The position numbers and the translations under genes are program-made. Source: Tieghemiomyces parasiticus (taxonomy: Eukaryota > Kickxellomycota > Dimargaritomycetes > Dimargaritales > Dimargaritaceae). Taken from it: a DNA stretch of 16,780 nt. Position 1 is the first letter of the stretch, and each line of letters opens with the position of its first letter. This document shows positions 1 through 7,967 of the stretch, one piece after another. The DNA is taken from assembly GCA_027575765.1 (NCBI GenBank), contig JANBPT010000998.1, positions 1 through 16,780 on the forward strand. Reading direction: 5' to 3'. The notes below the pieces were generated by a model. That model made no database searches and had not been told where the DNA came from. It was given only the letters and a program-made list of their open reading frames with translations.

Positions 1-80
1 CGAAGGCGATCAGAAGTTGTACAGCGAAATAAAAGTAGAAGAAACCTAGGGAGGGCAGCCTGGTGGGATCTAGAGCAGTA

Positions 81-480
81 CTATAGGAGAGATGGGGAGG
101 GGGGGAGTCTCGGGCGGTTTGCCGGTGGGCTGGTGGGGGGGGGGAGTGAGTGGATGGACGGAGGCCACTCGGGCTGGAAGGGGCGAGGCGAGGCAGCAGG
201 AGAAGCAGGCCCAATAATGTGGATGGGCGAGGCGAACAGGCTAGAAGGCGCCCTCCCCTCCCTTCCTGTAGTGGTGGCGATGGTGTGGTGGGGGGGGGGG
301 GGTCGCAGAGCGGTATTGCTTTGGTTACCCATGGATCTGCCGAATGGTGTGGAAGGATGGGAGGGTGTGGTAGACGAGGCCATTGGATCCGTGAGTGGCC
401 AAAAAAAAAAAATTGTGATTCAAGGGATTGGGGTGAGGGGGAGGGTACCGCGGGAGGGGCGTGCTGTGGGGGGGGGGGAA
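81..480. repeat. G-run, purine-rich low-complexity tract
   Basis: Seen directly: homopolymer G runs of 10 (135-144), 13 (290-302) and 11 (468-478), plus many shorter G3-G7 runs and an A11-class run near 401. The complementary strand is correspondingly C/T-rich. Such tracts can form G-quadruplexes. They also resemble the asymmetric pyrimidine-rich leader of the chitin synthase in this window, so this could be the promoter or leader of a leftward gene beyond the edge. That is inference; long homopolymers are also common assembly error points. Confidence 0.6.
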
Positions 481-1671
481 GATTTCATACCGCCAGCTGC
501 CAAAAAAAATTTTACGGCCTCCACCACATCCACCAAGGCCTTAAACCCATGTCTATAGTGATCTGGATCTCAAGGTATGGAGGAAAAGGAAGCGGAGCTG
601 GGTACTCCCCCCCACCATCGCTGCCTACGTACATCCACGTAGAATCCTCTGGTGGATGCCGTGCGTCAATCGTGTGGTGACAGGCACCATATTAAAACGG
701 ATTGCAGATGGTGTTAGTGGTCTCCATCGGCTGTTATGGATGCCGAGGACAACACTAAACTACGACATCGGCATAGGTCCCTCTATGTCCCGGAGGGGAT
801 GACAGGCGCACATCATATAGCCTCATGCTTAGTTAATAATTCTAACACGAACAAGTCGAGTTGAAAAGGTTGTTGGTGGTCTTCTTGTTTAATCTGAATC
901 GAAATGTTACCGTCTTTATGAATTCAGCGCACCGAATGACACCTAGGGCGCCGGCATGCGCCAAACAGATACAGCGGGATTGGCAGAGCCGAGACCCGTA
1001 CCTACTCTACTGGAATAAACTTACTGCGTGACTCGAATGAAACAAGCCGGCAGTATGTGAGACCAGATTACAATATAAGGGTTCCCCCCCTCTGGCCCAA
1101 ACCTCCCCAGTTTTATACGATCTCGAGCACACCTTGATTAAATATTGGTCCGTTGGGACTTGTGGGATACTGTGACCATTGGGTGACGGCAGGTCAGTAC
1201 TACGGTTGTACTTCATCCCACAGGCGGGCGCACGCAGCAGGGGGGAGGATTGAACCTCCCCACTTACACACACCAGGCTTGCCATACCCGTCTGCAACTG
1301 ACATATCTGACTTTGCCAGGGGAGGGAATCTGCTGCGACTGCTCGACAACAATCCATTCCGAAGACGGGCGACCGACCGACCGATACTGGGAGCTCGAGA
1401 TTCGATACGCATAACAGATATTGTGTCCCTCTATCCAGCACCCGAAATAAAACTGTGTCAATCCGTTCAAAATTTAATGACCAATATAAAACTAATAAAG
1501 ACCAGAGAGTGGGGGAGGGAAGGCAGGGAAGGGAGCGACGACGAATATTGCGGCTACGAGTAAAGTAAGTGATAATGGTGGAAGGCGAGGGAACAAGACT
1601 GTTTGCGGTGTGTAGTAGTAGGGAAAAACCTCCACCCCCCTCCAAAAACATAATAATGAAAATTCACGTTC

Positions 1672-1687
1672 GTGGCGCAATGGATAG
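1672..1687 (+). other. tRNA-Arg D-arm-like fragment
   Basis: The string GTGGCGCAATGGATAG matches, from memory, positions ~7-22 of eukaryotic tRNA-Arg(UCU) genes, including the A-box region. About 6 nt further, TGGAC also recalls the start of that tRNA's anticodon arm, with one extra base in the spacing. Beyond this the match fails: the D stem cannot close (AGGG where GCGC is needed), no anticodon stem forms, and no GTTCGANNC B box follows within 150 nt. It is therefore not a functional tRNA. It may be a decayed tRNA fragment or a chance match, and it lies about 100 nt beyond the chitin synthase stop codon. Confidence 0.3.
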
Positions 1688-1784
1688 AGGGAGTGGACGA
1701 TAATAAAATAGTGGATGTGAAAATTAAATCACCGTTGGTGATTAGAGTCGGGGAAGAGGGGAGGAGGCGGAGACTGGGGCCGTA

Positions 1785-4700
1785 TTAAATCATACCAGGC
1801 GGGGTACGGTTGCCAGGACGTTGGTTGTGGCGGGGATCGAGGGTAGTCGGATGTAGGTCATCATCGTCGTAGCCGTACATGCCGGCACCCTGGGCACTCG
1901 AGCCGGCGGCGCCGGACGGCGAATGGTATGGGAACCCGCTCAACATGGGTTCCTCGCTGGCCTTCTTACCAAGCTGGTCGGCCGATGACCGGGACCCATC
2001 CTCGCTGCTGCTGCCAGCGTAATACCCGGTTCCACTGGCGCCGGCGGCCATAATTTCATGACTGGCTGACGGCATGGCCGGGAGGTCACGGGCGGGTGAG
2101 CCGTTGGCAGTGAAGTTGAGGTTGAGCACAGAGGCCTGGGCGCTGGGGGCGACCGACAACCGGTTCATGTACTGCGGGGTCATGTACCCAAGCTTGTCGA
2201 GGCTAGCGTTGGTGGCGCCGGAGGCCGGACTACCGTTGGCCATGAAGGCCGGGGCGGGCGGAGTAGCGGTCGAGCCACCACCAGCAGAGCTCGGAGACAT
2301 ACCCTCGGGTAGGGCCGGCACCTCGGGGTACTGGAGGCTCCCGGAGTTGTTGTGAATGAGCATGGTGGTCCGACGGCGCTTCTCGGCCTCGAATTCACAC
2401 CACCGCTTCATGACAATCTTGGAACTATCAAATTCACCCTCCTTGTCGCCGTGGCTCGTGTCCTTGCCCTCACCCGTGACCTTGCGCGTCTCGCCCCATG
2501 AGAAGTCATCAAAATGCCAAAAGGCGTAGACCGGGAGCACAAAGTTCCACACGGGCAGAGACATGAGGTAGATAAGCATCCAGCCCACATAGACGATCTT
2601 GCGCGTGGTCAGTGTAATGAGGATGGCTGGGAGACCGAGGATGGCCGCCAGCAGCATCAGCGGGATGATCGGGACAGGGCGCGTAAAGGTTGAGATGATG
2701 ACCAGGTACAGCGTGAACGAAATAGCTGCCGGGAGCACCACGGTACCCACCAGTTCCATGAAAATGACGAACTGCATCGAAAAGAAGAAGGTGCCGCACA
2801 GATCGCGCACCAGCACCAGCTCGAGCAGGTTGTGCACTGTTGAGTTGATCCAGCGCCGACGTTGCGAGAGGAGCACCTTGAACTCATCGGGCACAATGGT
2901 CTTGCACACGGCGGTGGGGACAAACACCATCTTGCGCTTAGGGAAGGTTCGCAGCATGAGCGTGGAGAGGTACCGGTCCTCGCCCAGGAGCAGGAGATTC
3001 TTCTTGTGCAGCGTGTCGACCACGTTCTCCGAATAGTTTTCGACGATATCCGGGTTGGCCAGGATGGGTACCCAGTAGCCGTGGGCGCCCTTGGGCGCCT
3101 TGATGCGGTACATGCAGAAACAGCCGGGCAAGCAGGTGACGCCACCAAAGATGGACTCAAAGGCCTTGCTCTGGTGGTGCGAAATGTAGTACTCAAACAC
3201 CTGAATCATGGACACCCACGAGTCGGACTTGTTGGCGATCTTGGTTTCACCGCACAGGCCCATGATTTGGGGGTCGCGCACCATCGTGGCCACCATGGAG
3301 CTGACCGAGTCTGGATACACCTTGGTGTCGGCGTCCACCATCAGCACAATCTCAAAGTTATCCGGGGTGACGCCCGTGACATTCCACATGGCGTTGAACA
3401 GTTCGTACTCGAGCTCGGTCATGCGCTCGTCGAACATGACGTGCTGCAGGAAACTCATGAGGATGATTTGCGAATCACGCTTGCCGCGGTTACCGGGCTT
3501 GCGCTCCTCGGACTCGGCAGGAGTACCGCACTTGACAATGAGGACCATGGGCACCCGGTGGCGCTTGGCCTCGGCGGGCGAGTTCTCATCGGGAGAGTAG
3601 TAGCCGGCGTAGATCTTGGCCATGTTGTGGCGCTTGGTTCCGTCGGCGATGGAGACGTACGAGTAGGGCTGGACGTGGTCCGGGGTGATGATAAAGTCCT
3701 TCATCATGGCCAGACACACGTCAGGGGTGGATACGGACTCGCCCGCGCCGGTGATGATGCCGTCGCAGATGATGAAGAGGCACTTGTGCGAGGTGGGGAA
3801 CACGGTACCGGCCAGTGAGTCGAGGGTGGTCCGGATACCATGGGCGCCCTCCGAGTAACAGGTGACCAGCAGGATGGTGTAGGCCAGATCCTCCGGGTTA
3901 GGCATCTCCATGGGGGGCTCGCCGGGGCGCAGGGACTTGTCGGACCGGAACTCGGCAGCGGGGGAAAGCTGTTCATCCTTGGGATTGTTGAGGTCGCCGT
4001 CCTGGCTGCCTGAATAGGTCCCGGCCACTATGCCTTCGTCGACGCCCGTGGCCTGGGAGCGTTGGCGGGCTCCGGGGGCGGCCAGGGCCAGGGAGTGACT
4101 GGAGGAGCTGGCCTGAGCGGCGCTCTGGTTGTATACGGATTGGCGGGCGGTGGCGTCCTGATTGTACACAGAGGGGTAGTTACCCGTGCGGGCACGGCCG
4201 GGTTCCTCACCAGGCATGTAGGTGCTGAAGCGGCTGGTGGTGGGAAAGAAGCGGGAGCGCTTAGGGGCGGCAGCAACCGAGTACTGCGGGCGGATGGCCA
4301 TGGGCTGGCCGTAGTGGTTGTTGACGTCGGACCACTGCTCAATGGCCTCGATACGGCGACGGCGCTCTTCCGGGGACTCGTCCTTGAGTTGGCCCAGGCG
4401 CGGGCCAATGACCCAGCCAAACACCAGTGCCAGGCCGAACTTGGTGAGGACCACGGCCAGAATGACGATGAGGGACACGTAGAGCACAAGCTCGGAAGCG
4501 ATGCACCCAATGGTGTTGGTGTCAAGAGCGGCGACACGGAACATTTCCTGGAGGCAGCGTCCGAGACGCGGGTTGTTGTTGCCGACAAAGTAGCTCACGT
4601 CGCGACCGCGATACTGCGGGGAGGCCAGTTCGTTAAGGATGGCCACGGGGACAATGCCATTGACCAGCCATTGCAGCCGGTCCATGTCAATGATACTACC

Positions 4701-6155
4701 GCTGTAGATGAGGAGCTGGCGATCGGCAAACTTGCCGCTGATGGTGTCCCAGTCGTAGAACTGGTCACCGCGCTTGCGCAACTTGGACAGGGCCGTGCGG
4801 CTGGCCGCAGTGGTATGGCAGGCCACGTTGTCGGCGGCCAGGCCGGGGTCGGCGGCTACGGAGCCGTTGTTGAGGATGCAGGGGAAAAAATTGATAACAT
4901 CGCCCTTGTCGTTGGCCGGGGAGGGGATGTTGAAGAAGCCCTTGCAGTTGTTGTTGGGCAGCTGGAACATGTAGGAGATGTCCATGCCGCCGGCGTAGGC
5001 CGGGGCCTGGATCAAGTTACCTGGGTACTGGTCCTGGCCAATCATCTCGTTGCCCGGATGGGAGTACTTGGAGACGTCATAGACCCGCCCGTTGATGATT
5101 ACATCTGTGTTCTCAAGCGAGGCGTAGTTAATGTAGTTTTGGGTGGCGGTACTCAGGCCGCACACGACCTGCTGGAAGCCGAAGGTCAGGAAGCCCACAC
5201 AGCCCATGATGAGGACGATGATGGTGACCAAGGCCATTTTCTCGCGCCAGGCCTGCTGGATGTCGGGATCGCTTATCCCGCAGCAGCGCAGAAAGTAGGG
5301 CGGAGCATAGAAGGTGGAGCACTTGGAAAACAAGACCCAGACGGACGGACAGCGGCGCTTGACGTCCTCCTTAATTACGCGCTCCTTGACGGTGGAACGA
5401 CGGGCCAGGCTGCGGCCGCGGCGCATGCCAGTGTCGGCGGCCAGCACGGTGCGCTTGTTTCCTACCGAGGAGGAAGGGCCAGCCGGAGCGGTAATTACGT
5501 TGCCGCGGAGGGCACTGTGGTAATGGGGGTCGCGCTTGTCCGGGGGCCGGGCGCGCTCCGGACGAACCAGGGAGCGCTGGCGGCGGAGCTCCTGTGGGTT
5601 AAGACCTTCCTCAACGTGGCGGGTGCTGGCCTTGCTACGGCCTGACAGTTTGCGGGCCAGGCGGGAACTGACGCTCTCCATGGACTTACGACCCTTGCCC
5701 GGGGCGGCGGAGTCGTACGACGGTGGCACGGGGTAGTTGCCGGTGGGGGTGGCGTAGGACTTGGCACCTAGGTCGTTCAACTCGACCCCGTCGTCGCCTG
5801 CGGCACGAGCGGCCGGGCGGTCACGAGTCGGGGACATGGCGCGGAAGTAGGACGGGTCCTGGGAGCCGGAAAACTCCTGGGGGTGCTGTGGGGCATCGTG
5901 TGAGGAACGCAGATTGTCAAAGTAGGACGATGGGCGGGGCTCGTCAAAGGCAACGGGGACGTCGAAAGCGCCGTCGGGGTCGCGCGATATGGTGGCGGGA
6001 GCGCCCTCGTAGCGATACTTGGAGGGATCCAGGTCCGAGTCATCGGAGTGGTAGGCATCGTCGTGGGGTTGTGCGCGGCTCTCGGGCAGTAGCGGTGGAT
6101 AGCCGCTGTTGTGGGCGGGCTCCCCAGCACCAGCGGGCGGATGGGAGGAGGGCAT
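1785..6155 (-). CDS. CHS3: Chitin synthase, class IV (Chs3-type), intronless
   Basis: Membrane glycosyltransferase of family GT2 that polymerises UDP-GlcNAc into cell-wall chitin at the plasma membrane. It has 1456 residues in one exon, longer than yeast Chs3 (about 1165). Residues 1-~280 are Ser/Pro/Arg-rich and look disordered. Next come a class IV-like cysteine-containing hydrophobic stretch with AWREKM just before a membrane segment at ~307-329, a cytochrome-b5-like region (YDVSKYSHPG, His366), and a second membrane segment (~553-580). A low-complexity linker leads to the catalytic domain, starting near 760 (VTCYSEG, Cys766). Catalytic motifs are intact: DAD at 941-943, GEDRYL with Glu-Asp at 1059-1060, and QRRRW at 1098-1102. 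Several C-terminal membrane helices (~1115-1210) precede FSWGETRKV (Trp1220), and the ~230-residue tail is Ser/Gly-rich. I place the start at 6155: the frame is open to 6311 but only through a TTG, whereas 6155 is the first ATG, with A at -3. Stop TAA is at 1785-1787. Class IV enzymes usually need a Chs4-type activator; none is seen here. Confidence 0.96.
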   Translation of the reverse strand: MPSSHPPAGAGEPAHNSGYPPLLPESRAQPHDDAYHSDDSDLDPSKYRYEGAPATISRDPDGAFDVPVAFDEPRPSSYFDNLRSSHDAPQHPQEFSGSQDPSYFRAMSPTRDRPAARAAGDDGVELNDLGAKSYATPTGNYPVPPSYDSAAPGKGRKSMESVSSRLARKLSGRSKASTRHVEEGLNPQELRRQRSLVRPERARPPDKRDPHYHSALRGNVITAPAGPSSSVGNKRTVLAADTGMRRGRSLARRSTVKERVIKEDVKRRCPSVWVLFSKCSTFYAPPYFLRCCGISDPDIQQAWREKMALVTIIVLIMGCVGFLTFGFQQVVCGLSTATQNYINYASLENTDVIINGRVYDVSKYSHPGNEMIGQDQYPGNLIQAPAYAGGMDISYMFQLPNNNCKGFFNIPSPANDKGDVINFFPCILNNGSVAADPGLAADNVACHTTAASRTALSKLRKRGDQFYDWDTISGKFADRQLLIYSGSIIDMDRLQWLVNGIVPVAILNELASPQYRGRDVSYFVGNNNPRLGRCLQEMFRVAALDTNTIGCIASELVLYVSLIVILAVVLTKFGLALVFGWVIGPRLGQLKDESPEERRRRIEAIEQWSDVNNHYGQPMAIRPQYSVAAAPKRSRFFPTTSRFSTYMPGEEPGRARTGNYPSVYNQDATARQSVYNQSAAQASSSSHSLALAAPGARQRSQATGVDEGIVAGTYSGSQDGDLNNPKDEQLSPAAEFRSDKSLRPGEPPMEMPNPEDLAYTILLVTCYSEGAHGIRTTLDSLAGTVFPTSHKCLFIICDGIITGAGESVSTPDVCLAMMKDFIITPDHVQPYSYVSIADGTKRHNMAKIYAGYYSPDENSPAEAKRHRVPMVLIVKCGTPAESEERKPGNRGKRDSQIILMSFLQHVMFDERMTELEYELFNAMWNVTGVTPDNFEIVLMVDADTKVYPDSVSSMVATMVRDPQIMGLCGETKIANKSDSWVSMIQVFEYYISHHQSKAFESIFGGVTCLPGCFCMYRIKAPKGAHGYWVPILANPDIVENYSENVVDTLHKKNLLLLGEDRYLSTLMLRTFPKRKMVFVPTAVCKTIVPDEFKVLLSQRRRWINSTVHNLLELVLVRDLCGTFFFSMQFVIFMELVGTVVLPAAISFTLYLVIISTFTRPVPIIPLMLLAAILGLPAILITLTTRKIVYVGWMLIYLMSLPVWNFVLPVYAFWHFDDFSWGETRKVTGEGKDTSHGDKEGEFDSSKIVMKRWCEFEAEKRRRTTMLIHNNSGSLQYPEVPALPEGMSPSSAGGGSTATPPAPAFMANGSPASGATNASLDKLGYMTPQYMNRLSVAPSAQASVLNLNFTANGSPARDLPAMPSASHEIMAAGASGTGYYAGSSSEDGSRSSADQLGKKASEEPMLSGFPYHSPSGAAGSSAQGAGMYGYDDDDLHPTTLDPRHNQRPGNRTPPGMI

Positions 6156-7358
6156 GATGGCAGGTCGAGATGCGATGGGGATATGCAAAGGAGCGAGGAA
6201 TCTAGGGCGAGGAGGGCGTACAGAGACAGGGCTGTCGAGATCACTGCGGATGAGCGGGCGGGCGGGGGGGGAGATTAGGAAGGGGCGCGGAGAGGAATAC
6301 GGGAGAGGCAACGAGGCCAGATGCTAGCGTAGCGATAAATTGTGGGACTCAACGCGGATAGGAAGGAAGCGATGTCGCTACGATATACTCCGGGGACTTG
6401 AAAAGAGAGGGGCAAACGCTGCTTCAGAGCGGACAGCTGCTTGGCGGGGTTAAGTAGTAAAAGGTCGTGTAGAGGGATAGAGTTGTGCCGGGTAGAGGGC
6501 GGCCGGGAGTCCGCTTGTCATAAAGGAGACCCGGAACAATAAAGAAAGGGCGGGGAGCCGGAGCGGGAGCTCTGGGCTCTAGCACCGCGCAAGTAAAGAA
6601 TGAGGAGCGGGGGCGCGAGGACGCTCGGCAGCTGGCCTACGCGTGCCGGATGGACAGCGGGGCGGTGAGGGGGGGAGTGGCGGAGCAGAGGGAGGGGGGG
6701 GGGTTCCAGCGGTAGTCGGTTGGTTAGTCTGGCGTCTAAAAGCACTGCCGTGGGGAAGGCCACAGGCCCGTAGAATACTCGAGGCCTGTGCGGGGGGCTA
6801 TAACACAGGGCGGCACAGGCACTGCCTGGTGGGGGAACTGGAGGCTGGAGCGGTCGGAGCCCAGGCCATGGGCGGTAGGCCGCTACCACACGCCAGGTGC
6901 CGTCGAGGGAAATACCGACAAGGGGCGAGCGGACGGCCGAAGCGCTCGAGGGGGCAGCCGAGCGGGCTGCTGGCCAGATGCACAGGCGCCGTCGGCCCTG
7001 GAGAGGCGGTGCTATGACGGCGCGTAGACGGAGTCCAACCTACCTTGGAGAGCAGCGAGGTCGGGACACGGGGGGCGAGCCGAGCCAGTCCGAAGCGAGG
7101 GCGACGGGAACAAAGAAGACGCAGTGCCCAGACACCACGGGCGGGTTGGTTAGGAGTTTGGACGGACGGACGGAACGGTCGTGCAAGAATACCAATCCGG
7201 ATCACAAGGCACCAGGCGAAAAGAGAGAGGGGAGAAGGGAGAGAGGGAACGGTGGGGAAGCCCGGCTGAATATATCGGCAGTAGTGAAAGTAGGGTGGGA
7301 GGAAACGGGGAGGCGTGGGCCTACTTAGTCAGCCCGCGAATAACAGACGTGCGTCGAG
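6156..7358 (-). promoter_or_regulatory. Probable pyrimidine-rich leader/promoter region of the chitin synthase
   Basis: About 1.2 kb upstream of the chitin synthase start. On its coding strand it is strikingly C/T-rich, with a G10 run on the plus strand at 6694-6703 and a GGAC tetranucleotide repeat near 7160. No credible coding frame was found. A TATA box on the minus strand at 7359-7371 would place transcription start near 7330-7340, giving a leader of ~1.2 kb if unspliced. A good donor (CCAAG then GTAGGT, exon end at 7044) and a pyrimidine-preceded acceptor (CCCTAG, ending at 6202) could remove most of it, leaving 46 nt before the ATG. Start site and intron are inferred; no transcript data are available. 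Confidence 0.4.
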
Positions 7359-7371
7359 GGCTATTTTTATA
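7359..7371 (-). promoter_or_regulatory. TATA box facing the chitin synthase
   Basis: The minus strand reads TATAAAAATAGCC here, a canonical TATA element in an otherwise GC-rich setting, pointing towards the chitin synthase. The same 13 bases occur on the plus strand at 7753-7765. No other TATA element of this quality was noticed between here and the chs start. Confidence 0.45.
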
Positions 7372-7750
7372 GTGGCCGGCGGGCGCGGTGTTTAGAGCGG
7401 CGGGCACGCCGTGCGCGGTAGGCAGGTGGACGGCGGGATACACACACAGGCACAGGTGAGGGGCCGGGGGCCAGCGCAAGTGGGTGTGGTGGCGTGGGCC
7501 GGTCAAGAGATACACTAAAGAAAGCGTTGGTGTGTAGCGCAAACGGAGGGGCCGAGAAGTGCCACAAATAGCAGCGAGGGTTGGACGTTACAGCGCGGGG
7601 GAGAGGACGGCTAGGCCGTGGTTATGTCGACCGCAGAGCACGCGAGAGGGGTGGTGATAGGGCAGTAGGGAGAGAGAGAGGGTAGGACAATTAAGGCTAG
7701 CCGTGCGTGTGGAAACCAGGGGGCGACGACAGGTGGGCTCATCGGGCGGT

Positions 7751-7765
7751 TATATAAAAATAGCC
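7751..7765 (+). promoter_or_regulatory. TATA box facing right, divergent partner
   Basis: TATATAAAAATAGCC on the plus strand, sharing 13 bases with the minus-strand element at 7359-7371. The 380 bp between the two would form a divergent promoter. A further AAAATAGCC copy lies downstream at 7799-7807. What this element would transcribe is not known: the first ATG downstream (7824) opens only a 47-codon frame. Confidence 0.35.
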
Positions 7766-7823
7766 AGGTGTCGGGCCGCGGTGGAGCAAAGGCGGGCGAA
7801 AATAGCCAAAGCCTGTTAAAGCC

Positions 7824-7967
7824 ATGAGGCGGTTGCCTTGCGTTGTCCAACAGCGAATCACGCATGTTCGCCGCCAGAAATTCCTCCCGCTGGTGCGGAG
7901 CTCTCCTACGAACAGAATTCCGCGAGGGGGTTGGCTGTGGAAGGGGAGACGGGGGGAGCTAGGATAG
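7824..7967 (+). CDS. Possible small ORF, 47 residues, arginine-rich
   Basis: First ATG downstream of the rightward TATA box, with G at -3 (GCCATGA). It encodes 47 residues beginning MRRLPCVVQQR, with about eleven Arg/Lys and few acidic residues, and ends at TAG (7965-7967). No family is recognised and no signal peptide or membrane segment is evident. The only argument for it is its position ~73 nt after a good TATA box. Frames of this length are common by chance, so it may equally be part of a non-coding transcript or nothing at all. Confidence 0.12.
   Translation: MRRLPCVVQQRITHVRRQKFLPLVRSSPTNRIPRGGWLWKGRRGELG

Larger units (their letters stand above)
1..1784. other. Gene-poor left flank, no secure gene
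   Basis: No gene can be supported here. The first ~560 nt are purine-rich on the plus strand with long G runs; the remainder is of mixed composition. Two minor points are visible. On the minus strand, a CCCTCCCTAG acceptor-like site ends at 46 and is followed by 45 nt coding for a very hydrophobic 14-residue stretch up to the window edge, which could be an exon of a leftward gene. At 1672-1687 there is a tRNA-Arg D-arm-like string. A 214-codon open frame on the minus strand (1007-1651) has no recognisable motif and an uneven, chance-like composition, so I do not call it. The last ~100 nt before 1785 should contain the 3' untranslated region of the chitin synthase; no clear AATAAA signal was seen on the minus strand. 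Confidence 0.5.

Noticed and set aside
1234..1336. tRNA-like structure on the minus strand (B-box-like GGTTCAATCC and 7-bp GCAGCAG/CTGCTGC ends)
   Set aside because: No A box, the T stem has a mismatch, no D or anticodon arm can be folded, and the spacing is wrong even allowing for an intron.
4062..5645. 527-codon open frame on the plus strand inside the chitin synthase
   Set aside because: It lies antisense to a well-supported gene. Its residues are a Gly/Val/Ala/His-rich mirror of GC-biased codons, with no motif. The same applies to the 318-codon frame at 2862-3818.
6156..6311. 52-residue N-terminal extension of the chitin synthase
   Set aside because: It is open only from a TTG, which is not a credible start for a fungal nuclear gene. 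The first ATG, at 6155, has a good context.
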